DNA of 64,000 nt, from positions 845,181 through 909,180 of the forward strand of contig JAAOMT010000597.1 of the NCBI GenBank assembly GCA_016748015.1, written 5' to 3'. This document shows positions 25,443 to 36,859 of this stretch, in pieces (the stretch's first letter is position 1; each line of letters starts with the position of its first letter). Origin of the DNA: Geosiphon pyriformis (lineage: Eukaryota > Glomeromycota > Glomeromycetes > Archaeosporales > Geosiphonaceae). A program made the translations under genes and the position numbers. The notes under the pieces are model-generated. The model saw nothing but the letters and a program-made list of their open reading frames with translations, was not told the origin of the DNA and made no database searches.

Positions 25443-25925
25443 TCACCATTGTCCGCATCCTACATATCCAGCATCAATTTTACTATTGATCAATTTTTGA
25501 ACAAAATTTCTCGCTTTCTCAGATGAATCGTGATGTTGTTTTTGTGTCGCTCGTTCCTTTAACTTTCCATCTGGTTCAATCTTTCCAAATCTTATGTATG
25601 TTGTGGTTTCATTTTCAATTTTAAATTCCCAAAATCTTGTATCAGTTTCCATGTATCCCGATAACATTTTGGCAGATTTTGAGGAAAATTCGAAAATTTT
25701 CTCTTTTTGTTGTTTCTTTAAAAGTTGTTGTTTTTCGTAAAATAATATCGCTTCATATTGGTCCAACAATCCATCCATTGTTTGATAAGTATTTAATATA
25801 AAGTCGTTGTCAATATAAAAAGTCTTTTGTTTGTTGTTCATTTTCGTTGAGGTCCAAATATTCTTGTCATAATTGTTGGTTCGTGAAAAGTTAATTTCTT
25901 TTTCTTCAAGGTGAGTGTTTTTCAT
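25443..25925 (-). CDS. short WGR-domain protein
   Basis: A single-exon ORF of 160 residues. Residues about 91-155 form a WGR domain: TRFWEFKIENETTTYIRFGK, then IEPDGKLKERATQKQHH, then KARNFVQKLINSKIDAGYVG. WGR domains in PARPs contact DNA 5' ends and help activation, and in bacteria and fungi occur alone or in small proteins. Here the namesake W-G-R position reads R-F-G-K. No PARP catalytic domain follows. The N-terminal 90 residues are polar, with a Lys/Gln-rich coiled-coil-like segment (EKQQLLKKQQKEKIFEF). Codon use is less AT-skewed than the flanks, supporting a real gene. Function is likely DNA binding or an adaptor role; not proven. Confidence 0.75.
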   Translation of the reverse strand: MKNTHLEEKEINFSRTNNYDKNIWTSTKMNNKQKTFYIDNDFILNTYQTMDGLLDQYEAILFYEKQQLLKKQQKEKIFEFSSKSAKMLSGYMETDTRFWEFKIENETTTYIRFGKIEPDGKLKERATQKQHHDSSEKARNFVQKLINSKIDAGYVGCGQW

Positions 25926-25929
25926 TTGA

Positions 25930-26575
25930 TAATATGGTTTTTGGCAGAGATTAGCACAAGAATTTTGATTAAGAATTAAATGTGGTACCTTTGGGAAATT
26001 AAAAGAGTAAAAAAAATAAGTGTTAAAATTTTTGTGGGAAAAGGAATATATTGTTTTTTTCCTTCCTTTTTATTCTTTTAGCATTATAGTGCCGTCTTTT
26101 TAAGCAAATTCTGATTTCGTAAGAATAAAAGGTCACTCAAAACGTCATAATCAATTTATGCGCTTAATACATTACATGCTTATTGATGACTCAGACAATA
26201 CCCTATTTAAGTCACCCAACAGAATGTTGGTCCGAACATAATCGCAGTTTCGAACATAAAGAAAAATAGAAAACGGGCTGGAAAGTAGAAATCTGCATTT
26301 TTCATGATGCAATCTGTGTATCGGAAAAAACGTGCATTCTGCTCAGAACAACAATCGGCCAAGAAAGACAATCACACAAAGCACCAGTCGGTCCGAGGAT
26401 CAAGTTTCGGTCCTTTTTTGAACACCGGAAAAAATGTTATCAACAGTTATTTATAATGAATGTTATATTTTTAAATGGGAAAAAAACTTTCCAAAAAGAT
26501 CTGCGAAAAAGCAAATACTCTTAAACTTTCTTAGATTCTAAAAGCACAAGTTTTTAAACTCCATACATGCATACA
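25930..26575. other. intergenic, no gene
   Basis: 5' flank of the WGR gene, then moderately GC sequence at 26220-26440 without an open frame. Repeated words such as GGTCCGAACAT and GTTTCGAACAT suggest transposon remnants, but no clear termini were found. Confidence 0.4.
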
Positions 26576-26579
26576 TACG

Positions 26580-26758
26580 TACAGTGGAGCCCTTTTTTAG
26601 ACGCATACTATGAGTCATTAAGACAATGATAAAAAGATTTTTCTTCCGTAGTATGTGTCATGTGTCTCACCATAACCGGAGATCACGAAATCTGGAATTT
26701 TTTTTTCCCACACCTAGTCTACTAATCAAAACTTCGGATTAACGAGAGTTACCATGTA
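26580..26758. mobile_element. MITE-like relic with degenerate TIRs
   Basis: The left end reads TACAGTGGAGCCC; the right end in reverse complement reads TACATGGTAACTCTCGTTAA. Both begin TACA and resemble the TACAGTGGAACTCTC type of termini seen in pogo/Tc1-related elements. The element is about 180 bases, non-coding, and bounded by TA. Similarity of the two ends is imperfect. Confidence 0.4.
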
Positions 26759-27256
26759 AATAACTTCTTCGCTACAATGTTCAATTAATGATAGACCTGG
26801 ATTTTCTTACTTTATGTCCACATCATGTCAAAGTTCGTATGTGCTGGAATATTATGAAGAATGGTTTGCACCCAAACATTCCTATCAGCAAGGCAAAAAT
26901 TGCGTTAGCAATTACGCGACAGATAGAGTGATTCAAGAAAGAGGGTTCAGAAGAAGAAAAAGGGAGCTGAGAGGATGTTTGAGTAATATAATGTAGGTGT
27001 ATTCTTTTTGGGAGAGAGATAGAGTTACAGGGTTAGGTGTTGGTTTTAGTTACAATTAGGTTATTTTGCGAGACATATAAGAGTTGTGGCAGGAATCACG
27101 AGGGAATACGTTTCTTTCCTGTCTCAACTTGTGATTAAAGCTACCCACTGGAATACCTTCAAGTGGCAATGGAATATGTGTCCGCTAAAATCCTACCATA
27201 AACTTGCAGAATTAATTAATCATCATGATTATGAACCTTGATTTTTTGTAAGCCTA

Positions 27257-28620
27257 ATGGCTACATTAATGATTTTGGATCAAAATAAAGCTAGAAAAAA
27301 AACTGAACATAAACGAGGCTTAGGTTTCTGGGAGAATTTCTTAAATACAGGTAATAGAAATTGTTCTCATCTTAACAAAAAGTTCAATCCTGGTATAAAT
27401 TACTTGCTGCTGATAAGGAGAAAGATATTGATGATTTTAAAGAAGCATTTGAAGAATATGTAAAAGCATCGCCTACTGGCACTTTCCAATCGATCAAAAA
27501 AAGTTGAGAGACTCGAAATCTAATGCTCACATTGTGGTCTTGGTGAGTTTTTTTTGGATTAGACGCACAGTGATAATTAAGATCAGTTCTAATAATAACC
27601 CATATCGGCTTAAAAGGAAAAATATTCCAATCTTGTAATGGGCAATTCTTGGCTTCCTCGAACTGCCAGTGTTCGCGCGCTCACAAAGCTATATGATTCA
27701 ATTGTAAAGCCAAAGGCTATCTTGGAAAGTATGTTGGAAAATTTGTATTAAATGTTTTTTTTTGAATAATTTGTCAGTGGTAGTTTATTTTATATACTTG
27801 CTTTTAAGGATTGTCCTGAACTTAAAGAAAGGTATTTCAGTTACTTTTTCGCAAAATTATTAAGTAGTGCTTCCTTGATACATATGAATTTTTTAAATTC
27901 ATTATTACTTTTAGAAATCAAGTGTAGTACACTCTTGACTTACCAAAATTGTGGTTTTTGTGATTATTGGACAAAGTAAGATAAAATAACCTTTGCTTTT
28001 ACATCTCATCATTTCTGAAAAATTCCTCTTAAACTTATCACTTAAGAATCCAATTAAGATTCTGTATGAAAGAATACCGCACTATTATGCTGAATGTAAG
28101 TTAAAAGCAATAATCTTGTCCTTTTCTTAAATACTAGTAACTAATGTCTCTTTTCTTGAAATCAGGCTGTTATTATATCTGAAAATAGAATAAAGCTCAA
28201 CATAAGATTTACTAGATGAACAGCTTTAAATATGGTTTATCAGATCATATATTCCTTTCGATTAATTCATATAACTTATTCAATAGCCCTTCTTATGTAC
28301 TCCAACATAAAATGGGACTCCTGGTAGTCAGTTGGAACTTGATAATTCACTTTTCAATACCATTAGTTTAATATTTAATCTCACAATTGTCAGACTTTCC
28401 TAAAATCATTTATTTTATAAATGTGGTGTCAAAGAACACATTTCTCGAGAATGCTCAGAACAGAAACAAATAAGTCCAATTATCTGTCTTAAATGTGGCA
28501 AAGGTTGATTTCAATTATTAATTTTTTCGATGGTTACAATACAAAATAAAGTAAAAACTTAATTAGTTTGCATAAAGGACATATGATTAGAGTTTGTTCT
28601 TCTGAAGAGGTAAAGTACTT
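27257..28620 (+). pseudogene. decayed zinc-knuckle (CCHC) protein gene
   Basis: Coding-like segments appear in order on the plus strand. At 27379-27507 comes KVQSWYKLLAADKEKDIDDF then KEAFEEYVKASPTGTFQSIK; a one-base shift in an A run then gives KLRDSKSNAHIVVL at about 27500-27543. At 28419-28503 the reading is FYKCGVKEHISRECSEQ and ICLKCGK, and near 28568-28610 HKGHMIRVCSSEE. This order of a helical domain followed by two CCHC knuckles resembles a conserved fungal zinc-knuckle nucleic-acid-binding protein. The first Cys of knuckle 1 reads Phe, and segments lack a consistent spliced frame. An ORF at 27636 (SWLPRTASVRALTK) lies between and may be an unrelated or degenerate exon. Judged non-functional. 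Confidence 0.55.
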
Positions 28621-28769
28621 TCCAAATGAAATCTGCATTGATTTTTCATGCTTTACTGAGTTTAATCCCACAATTACAACATATACATATTCAAACATAT
28701 ATTTTATTATTATATCTAAAAAAAAATGTTTAAAAATAATATATATCAATTTTTTTGCTAAATATATAT

Positions 28770-29240
28770 AATAAGAAATTGGTTGAAAACCTTTTGTATG
28801 AAAACCTTAATTGGCAAAATTTGATAAATTTCACAGAGAAATAATTAAGACTTCATTTTCCCACTCACTTTTAACAAAATATGCTAAGCAATATTACTGA
28901 AAATATTTTAGACTTTCTAATTTTTACATTTGAGAGCTCCCCTTTGGTCAAAAAAGCTTATTTAAAATTTCGAGAAATTAGATTTGACTCCAAAATGTAA
29001 TTTCCAAGGTTCAGTTCGCGCTTAAACGATTTTTTTAGCATTGAATTATCCCTTGAATCGAAAATCTCGACAATAATCCTTCCAAATAAACTTTTTACTC
29101 CAGGGGCGAGATATAAACCTTTTATTTCTAAAAATGAATGAATCACCCGACTAATAAATATGCCTAAATGCTTTTTTACTTTGGGATCCCAAATTTTTAT
29201 TATAAGAATGAAGCTTGCTCTCGGCAGAAGGCATTATAAT
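28770..29240. other. 3' flank of the Sel1-kinase gene
   Basis: AT-rich sequence just beyond the stop codon at 29244. A 62-codon minus-strand frame (28958-29146) has no recognisable domain. Confidence 0.4.
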
Positions 29241-29243
29241 TCG

Positions 29244-32200
29244 TCAAAAAAAACTATTTAGCTGCATGCGGTTGACATTATTCTGCAAATATGCCAGTTG
29301 CGCAGCAGCCTCTGTACTCCCATTGTCAGCCGCTCTTTTATGCCACATTTGGGCCTCCTTTAAGTTTATAATGGTTCCAACACCATTCTGATAACATAAA
29401 GCAAGCCAATAAAATGCCATTTGCACCTCCTCCTGAGCAGCTTTTTGAAAATATTGAAAAGCGAGATAGGGATTTTGTAGTGTACCAATTCCATTCAAAC
29501 TCAGTAATCCTGCAAGGTACAGGGCTAATGGCTGCCCCATTTTGGCTGCCTGCATATAGTATTGACTAGCCATGAGAGGATTCGGTATTGTCCCAATTCC
29601 CTTTTCATATGCTACCCCGAGGAGAACTTGTCCCAATGGATCACGAGTAGCAATCCTTTGATAATGCATTATAGCCCTACTGAAATCCATAGTAACGCCT
29701 GCCCCGATAGTATAAGCAACAGCTAAAGATACCTCTGCTAATATATCTCCTTCATTGGTACCTAATGTATAAGCTTTAAAAGCTTCTTCTAAATTGACAC
29801 TGGTGCCAATTCCACTCTCATAGAAAACACCAAGAAGCAAAGTATATTGGGGGCGATATTTGATATCGGCTTTCAAAATGCTAAAAATTGATTCTGGAGC
29901 AACATGATTTACTCTTAGATAATCCGCAATTCTTTGACTTATTTGTTGATTAGGGAGGCCGGTATTTATAGCCTTGTGTACGATTTCAAAAATATGATTA
30001 ATCAGCGTCTTTTCTCTTGAATTGTCGATATATGCTTCAGTGGTGTTTGGAGTGCTATAACTATTAGTTGAATAGTTTGGTGCAAAGTTATTTGTGGGAT
30101 AATTATTTGTGGAATAATTTTGCGTAGAGGCGTTTGAGAGGCCGTAGCTATTCGTGGAATGAATTGGTGCAGCGTTGTTTGGAAGAGGAATACTATTTGT
30201 GGAATAAGTTGGTACAGAGTTGTTTGGGAGACCATAACTAGTTGTGGAGTGAATTGGTGGAAAGTTGTTTGAAGAGGGATTAGTGGATGAATGAATTGGG
30301 GCAGAGTTTGAAGAGGGATAACTATTTGTAGAATAAATTGGTGCAGAGGTGTTTGGGAGGCCATAACTAGTTGTGGAGTGAATTGGTGCAAAGTTGTTGG
30401 GAGAGGGATTCGTGGATGAATTAATTGGTGCAGAGTTTGAAGAGGAGGAATAAATTGGTACATAGGTGTTTGGGCCATAACTAGTTGTGGAGTGAATTGG
30501 TGTAAAGTTGTTGGAAGAGGGATTATTGGATGAATAAATTGGTGCAGAGTTTGAAGAGGGATAACTATTTGTAGAATAAATTGGTGCAGAGGTGTTTGGG
30601 AGGCCATAACTAGTTGTGGAGTGAATTGGTGGAAAGTTGTTGGAAGAGGGATTAGTGGATGAATGAATTGGTGCAGAGTTTGAAGAGGAGGAATAAATTG
30701 GTACATAGGTGTTTGGAGGGGGATTATTAGTCGTCGAATGAGTTGGTGGGGATGTGATTGACAATGGATAATTATTAGTTGAATGGTTTGGTGCAGGGGG
30801 ATGACTTGTCGTCACATCAATTGGTGGATGGGTTGGCGATGGATAATTTGGCGATGAATAACTATTAGTTGAATGGTTTGGTACAGAGTTGTTTGAAGAG
30901 GGATAACTAGTCGGGGAATGAATTGATACAGAGGTGTTTGGAGGGGGATGAGTAATCGTCGAATGAATTGATGCAGAGGGGTTTGAAGAGGGATAACTAT
31001 TAGTTAAAGGGTTTGGTGCAGAGTTATTTGAAGGGGGATTACTAGTCGTTGAATGAATCGATTCAGAGGTGTTTGGCAAAGGATGACTATCAGTGGGATG
31101 AATTGGTGTAGAGTTATTGGGAGAACTATTAGTGGGATGAGTTGGTGCAGAGGTGTTTATAGAGGGGTAACTTGTCGTGGGATCAATTGGTGCTGAGGAA
31201 TTTGAAGAGGGATAACTATTAGTTAAAGGGTTTGGTGCAGAGTTATTTGAAGGGGGATTACTAGTCGTTGAATGAATCGATTCAGAGGTGTTTGGCAAAG
31301 GATGACTATCAGTGGGATGAATTGGTGTAGAGTTATTGGGAGAACTATTAGTGGGATGAGTTGGTGCAGAGGTGTTTATAGAGGGGTAACTTGTCGTGGG
31401 ATCAATTGGTGCTGAGGAATTTGAAGAGGGATAACTATTAGTTAAAGGGTTTGGTGCAGAGTTATTTGAAGGGGGATTACTAGTCGTTGAATGAATCGAT
31501 TCAGAGGTGTTTGGCAAAGGATGACTATCAGTGGGATGAATTGGTGTAGAGTTATTGGGAGAAGGATAACTATTAGTGGGATGAGTTGGTGCAGAGGTGT
31601 TTGAAGAGGGATAACTTGTCGTGGGATCAATTGGTGCAGAATTATTTGGAGAGGGGTAACTAGTGGTGGGATAAATTGGTTCAGTAATTCTAGAACTATT
31701 GTTGTTAGTGGTGAATTGAATTGGGTCAATAGTGCTAAAACTATTACTATTATTTTTGTTGTTGCTGCTCTTCTTGTTATCATCATCGTTAATATTCAAA
31801 GAAGCAAAATTTGAAGAAAAATCTAACTCCACCGTTTCATCACTTGTGCTCGTGGGAGTTTCCGTCCATTCAATTTTTAAAAGCCTTTGGGATACTTCTT
31901 CAATATCTGGACGCTTGGTTGGTTCGCCATCCCAATATTCTGAATAAAGTTTTACATATTCCTGTGGTGTCCCGGAAATTGGTGTTTCTCGTTTACCGTG
32001 AGCAATTTGAACTTTAAAATAATGGGAAATTAAGAAGCCATCTAATAAATAAATTGTTACGAAAATAACATCATAATAGAAGATTCATACCCCCAACATT
32101 CCAATTTTGACCACCATTGAACGGCGGACGGCCACTGGTTAATTCCCAAAAAATGACACCGATACTATATATATCAGATTTTTGATCACGTTCATGGTTT

Positions 32201-33057
32201 TGTTTCAAAAAACATTGTGGCTCCACGTATGGTGGATGACCACAAACTACAGAAAAAACGTTAATTTGATTCTTATTCACATCTTTAGATAGGCCAAGGT
32301 CAGCAATCTTTATAGTATCTCTATGAACGAGAATATTTAGGGAGTTCTGAAGTATTTTATAATTGGAAATTTTAGAATATGGCAAAATTTTCTTGATCAT
32401 TAGCCAAGGATAAAATTACTTACCAAGTCTCGATGAATAATATCTTCACTATGCAAACATGCAACTCCATTTGCGATATCTTGGGCAAACTTTATTTTAG
32501 TTTGACCAGTCATTTTGCTAAATTTAGTTTTCAGGTAATGACGTAGGGCGCCTCCATCAGCGTATTGAAGAACTAAAAGGTATTGATCATTGTCTAAAAA
32601 GTCCAAAATAAAAACTGGTTTAGCTTACAACCCATAATGGAACGATTATTTTTAAAAGAAAAACTTACGTTTGCTAATACCATAAAATTGTAAAATGTTC
32701 TCATAAATATTTGTCTTTCGCAAAAAGTTCATCTTAAAATCACAGGAATTTATCATTAAATTTCAATCAATAGAATTTTGACATAAGCATCCAACCACAT
32801 ACTTCTTTAATGAATTCTTTCAAGTCTTCTTTGTTGGCACTATTCTTAAGTCTTTTCAATGCAAAGGTCACGCTTGTGATACCTCTTTTGTAACGAGCCT
32901 TGGATACTTCGCCAAAACCACCTTCTCCAAGCGGCTGTATGTCATAAAATAAATTATAGTCATAGTAATTGAGATGCTTTTGATTTATAGCTGTTTCAAA
33001 GTAATCAGCGGATGAATTTGGACTTTCGAGTATTGATGAGAAATTCTCGAATGACAT
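29244..33057 (-). CDS. Sel1-repeat protein kinase, five exons
   Basis: Exons are 33057-32803, 32732-32669, 32593-32424, 32346-32091 and 32011-29244. All junctions are GT-AG and phases agree, giving 1170 residues. The kinase domain is about residues 36-295: G-loop LGEGGFGEV (43-51), Lys68 in FALKRL, HRDLNSLN with Asp162 and Asn167, and DLG (Asp179) in place of DFG. The activation segment carries GHPPYVEPQC, followed by SDIYSIGVIFWEL and RPDIEEVSQRL. Residues about 310-890 are Ser/Thr/Asn/Pro-rich tandem repeats (variants of TTSYPSSNTSAP). A conserved linker (EKTLINHIFEIVHKAINTGL) precedes five Sel1 repeats at about 970-1146 with G-x-G-T turns. Kinase-plus-Sel1 fusions are hugely expanded in arbuscular mycorrhizal fungi; Sel1 arrays act as protein scaffolds. 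All core catalytic residues are present, so activity is plausible. Exon 3 has an alternative in-frame acceptor 33 bases upstream. Confidence 0.85.
30990..31600. repeat. 219-base in-frame tandem repeats within the kinase linker
   Basis: Units beginning GTTGGTGCAGAGGTGTTTAT start at 31141 and 31360, and a variant with a six-base insertion upstream starts at 31585. A partial copy lies before 31141. The 219-base period equals 73 codons, so copy changes keep the frame. The two full units are almost identical. A second, 243-base (81-codon) period links 30457 and 30700. Confidence 0.9.
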
Positions 33058-33059
33058 AT

Positions 33060-36000
33060 TTGTTGGCTATTTCAGAAGTTAATTTTATTAATTTTGGATT
33101 TATCAAAACACGCCTTTCATTTAAGTTTTTTATTTTTTGAACGACGGGTCGCTGAAAGGGAGTTTAATTCTTTAGTAGTGTTTTTAATATTGGGTTCTTT
33201 CAGTTCAAATGGTGTGTTATTTAAATGCAGGGTTTTAACAAGTTTTTCATGCATCCAGATATAACACATGTATTACGCCACATTGAATGAAAGGAAGGTT
33301 AGATGAACTTGAATCTCTTCCAGAATATAGAACAAGTTGTGGTCGTCTTTTCGAGTTTTGACTTTAATCAGACTATCTTTAATTTAGACAGTTTGCAGAA
33401 TTTATTTTCTTTAAAATCTAGGATCGTGATTTGCCCCAAGAAGATACATAGCTGTCTTTACAAATCCATTTCTTTTCTGCCAAGACAAAATTCAAGATAG
33501 ACTTCACAAATTGTATTTACATTTTCGCAGTAATTATTTCCGTGTAACAATTTAAACAAATCTTGCCTCTTTTAGAAAAGTCACATGGAAAAATTTTGGT
33601 CCGCTTTTGGTTGTAATTGTCGGTCATATCCTCCAGCTTTGAAATTGATGAACATGAGACTGGTGTCCCTTTTTATCCAGTTGTGTCTCCAAAGCACCAA
33701 AGAAACAGTTGACTTTCACTGTATTTGTTATCCTATCAATTTCTCATAGTAGGGGTGATTTCTTTTGTCAATTAGATCCTTTTTTTTTCAGATTTATTTC
33801 TGGTCAGCCTGGTGACAACTGAAACTTAAGATATTATTTGCTTTGAATTGATCTGGGTGAATTTTTACATGAAATTATATTTAGACAATATTGTGGTTAA
33901 TGAAAAAATCATGTTTTGCATCGTTTTTTTAAATAAACATCCCCATCAGATTAAAGCAGGTGAGGGTAAATTAGTTGAGCATATTCCATATTGGAGATTT
34001 TCTCTAATCATTTGGACAGCTTGAACTGAAACAAAAAGTGATGTTATTTCGATTGATATAATAGATCAATTAATTCGTAACAAGGGGACGAAATCCTTAA
34101 CTTTTATAATGATGCAATAAGAATAATTCTAAAACCAATTTATTTTTATTTATTTTATTTTATTTGAATTTTCAAGCATGGAAAAAGCACGAAAAAGAAT
34201 AAAAGCTGATAATAAGCATCAAATTTCTGATCAAAAGTCAAAATTGAAAAGTACTGGACAATTCATAGGATATTTGTTTGATGAAAATCTAAGAAAATTT
34301 TGTTTTATAAAAAAGTAAAATTCTAATCTATACAAGCTCACAACTAATGTTGGATCATTATGTATGTATGTATGTATGTATGTATGTATATATGTATATA
34401 TATATATATGTATGTATGTATATATATGTATGTATGTATGTATGGATGTATGTATGTATTTGTGTATGTATGTATGTTATAATAAATATAAACATATATC
34501 TGCTTATAATTATACAAAAATTAAAAAATTAATAATATTTTGTATTAAGTGCATAAATAAACACTTAATAATTAATTAATAAGTGATTTTTCAATTTTAT
34601 TACAATTAAATCTAAATTTATAAAATATTTTTAAAATTAAAAATTTTATACGTAATTAGTAATAATATTAGTTTTTTGAAGTTCGTATTCTTTTTTTCTT
34701 TTTTTTTTACGTAGTTAATTAATTTAAAACTTTGAAAGATTACGTTTTCTATAGCAATAATTTTAACTAATTTCTTTGAAAATAAGTAAAGTATATAATA
34801 ACTATACAAATATAATTCAAAGAATTTAAGAGAATTTTATTTTAAATCTTTAAATCATCAATGTTTGCTGAACTTATTTCTAATAAGAAATAGATTTTTT
34901 TATGCTTTTTAAGAGATTTGCAAATTTTATAGTGAATTAAATAGAATTAAATACATGGTAGCTAAATTTTTTTTATAACCACTTAATAAATAAATATATA
35001 AATATACTTGATAATAATAATGAACTATTGCTATGATTTTTGTAAAAAATTCTTTGCGAAATGATTACTAGTTTTCATTCCAAAAAATAGTTGCTTATAA
35101 AAGCAGTATTACTAATAAAAATAAAAAATCTGGTGTTCTTATTTTAAAAGCTATCCCAGAAATTAGTCAAACTTTTTTATTAACATATATAGAATAATGA
35201 GAAAGAGAAATTTAGCTTTTTTACCATTTAAAACATCCATCACAAAAAAACAAGAGACTTTTCTATTCTCGACTCCTATGTTAACATCCTATGAAACTAC
35301 TCTTTGAGATATTTTTCACGATTTGTTGCTCCCGTATTTCCAGGTCAATTCAACATGATAGATTGTAATAAGTTTATTGGTAGATATTTGGATAACCTAT
35401 ATTTGATTTTAATAAATATAATTCTTAGCCTTAGTGAATATTGGATTAGGAAAAATTAAAATAAGCTAAAAGAGGAAAATATTAACGAAAAAACTGAAAA
35501 CAGTTTACCGTAAATTCATTTGTGGGCATTTTATACATTTAAAGTTTTTAAATGTAAATTAATTTAAAATTTATTTTATTATGTAAAAATTTCGCCGGAA
35601 TTCTCTATTTATAAATTATAGTTTACAATAAAATTTAAAAATAATTAAGGTATTTTAAATTAGAAATAAAGAAACCCTTATTATTGGAAATTAAAACATG
35701 AATTAAAATATCTTTTTTATTTTCTTTTTAAATTCAAATTCTAAAGAGAGTTAGATATATTTGGCTTTTAGACAAATAAAAGCTAATTTTTTGTAAAAAT
35801 ACAAATATTTATAGTTTCAAATATGATTATAATTTTATTAAAAAAAGCAATCAATTTAAAAATGAAGGATTAAAGCATCAAATAGTCTATTGAATCTGTA
35901 ATTGTGGTCGAATCAAGGCTTAGGTTTATGACCTTTAATTTGAAAAATTTTATTTTATTAAATATTTTATGTTTAAACTTTTTAATGTAAAGGAGATCTA

Positions 36001-36630
36001 TTTTTGTTTCATAAAGTACTGGTCTTAAAATTGACTTTAAATTGTGTTTGTCTATAAGAAAAATGAAATTATACATATTCTTAAAACATGAGATTAATTT
36101 ATTTTGGTATATAAACAAATTATTTTTATCAAATTTTTGAAAACTGAAAAATTAGAAAGCAAGATTTTTCGAAATCATTGTAAATTTTTTAAGGAGATTT
36201 TTATTCCTCCGAGCTTTTATGTATAGGTTGTGCAATTTTTACTTTTTTAATGTATATTTTATAATTTAAATTTTTCGATGCTTCCTATTCATCAACAGAA
36301 AATTTTAAAGTATCAAAAAAGAATAATTTTTCTTCTTACTTATCATTCAAATTTCACTCATTTAAATCCTACTTTGGATTTTTTATCAATTCCTATTTCA
36401 TTATCTGTGTGTAATTGTGTACAAGCATGTAATTTTAGTAGGGAAAAGTGCACACTAACTTTTTTATATTGCTAAAGACAAACTACTGGTTATAGGCAAC
36501 AATCTTCTAAAAAAAAGGGCTCAGATTTTCATCAAAAAAGTATTTGCTTATAACTGGGCATATACGGTATTTAAAAAGTGTTAAAACATAAGAAAAAGAT
36601 GATAAAGAAAATCAATTGCTATAAAAGGTG
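33060..36630. other. gene-free; promoter side of the kinase gene, then AT-rich
   Basis: Upstream region of the minus-strand Sel1 kinase, followed by AT-rich sequence. A GTAT/TA microsatellite occupies 34359-34477 and generates spurious Tyr/Met/Val frames. Short frames at 33303-33500 and 36278-36475 have no recognisable domain. Confidence 0.5.
34359..34477. repeat. (GTAT)n/(TA)n microsatellite
   Basis: About 120 bases of GTAT tetramers interrupted by short TA runs and a GGAT variant. Confidence 0.92.
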
Positions 36631-36631
36631 G

Positions 36632-36856
36632 CTACTTAAATTGATTTCCTGCTCCAGCGAAGAAAATTTCACTTGTTGCCTTCAAGGATTCTTTTATATT
36701 TTCATCTCCAATAAATTGACTAGCCACCTCCGTTCCCACAGCTATAGCTGCTTGAGTAGCCATCAGTGCTATCCCTAATCGTGGGGTAATACAAAAACCA
36801 GCGATGGTCACGCTTCCACAAATTCTTTTTGCTATCTCTTTATCTTCGTCGCGCAT
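36632..36856 (-). CDS. small orphan protein with Ala/Gly-rich hydrophobic centre
   Basis: A 74-residue ORF with start context AAAATTATGCG. Codon use is clearly less AT-rich than the surroundings, which argues for real or recently real coding sequence. It opens with a charged MRDEDKEIAKRICG, followed by a hydrophobic small-residue stretch (about residues 12-50: SVTIAGFC, GIALMATQAAIAVGTEVA), then a polar tail (GDENIKESLKATSEIFFAGA). The pattern resembles a glycine-zipper-like membrane-associating helix pair. I do not recognise a family. A GTAGCC just at the stop might be a splice donor, so this could be a first exon. Confidence 0.5.
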   Translation of the reverse strand: MRDEDKEIAKRICGSVTIAGFCITPRLGIALMATQAAIAVGTEVASQFIGDENIKESLKATSEIFFAGAGNQFK

Positions 36857-36859
36857 AAT

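Noticed and set aside
26814-26996. 60-codon Arg-rich plus-strand ORF
   Set aside because: No recognisable domain and no splice context; probably a chance frame in a less AT-rich transposon remnant.
30002-30706. 234-codon minus-strand ORF (Gln/Leu/Phe/Ile/Pro repeats)
   Set aside because: Alternative frame of the Sel1-kinase repeat linker; repeats whose period is a multiple of three keep shadow frames open.
34347-34579. Tyr/Met/Val/Cys-repeat ORFs on the plus strand
   Set aside because: Translated GTAT microsatellite, with no coding character outside the repeat.
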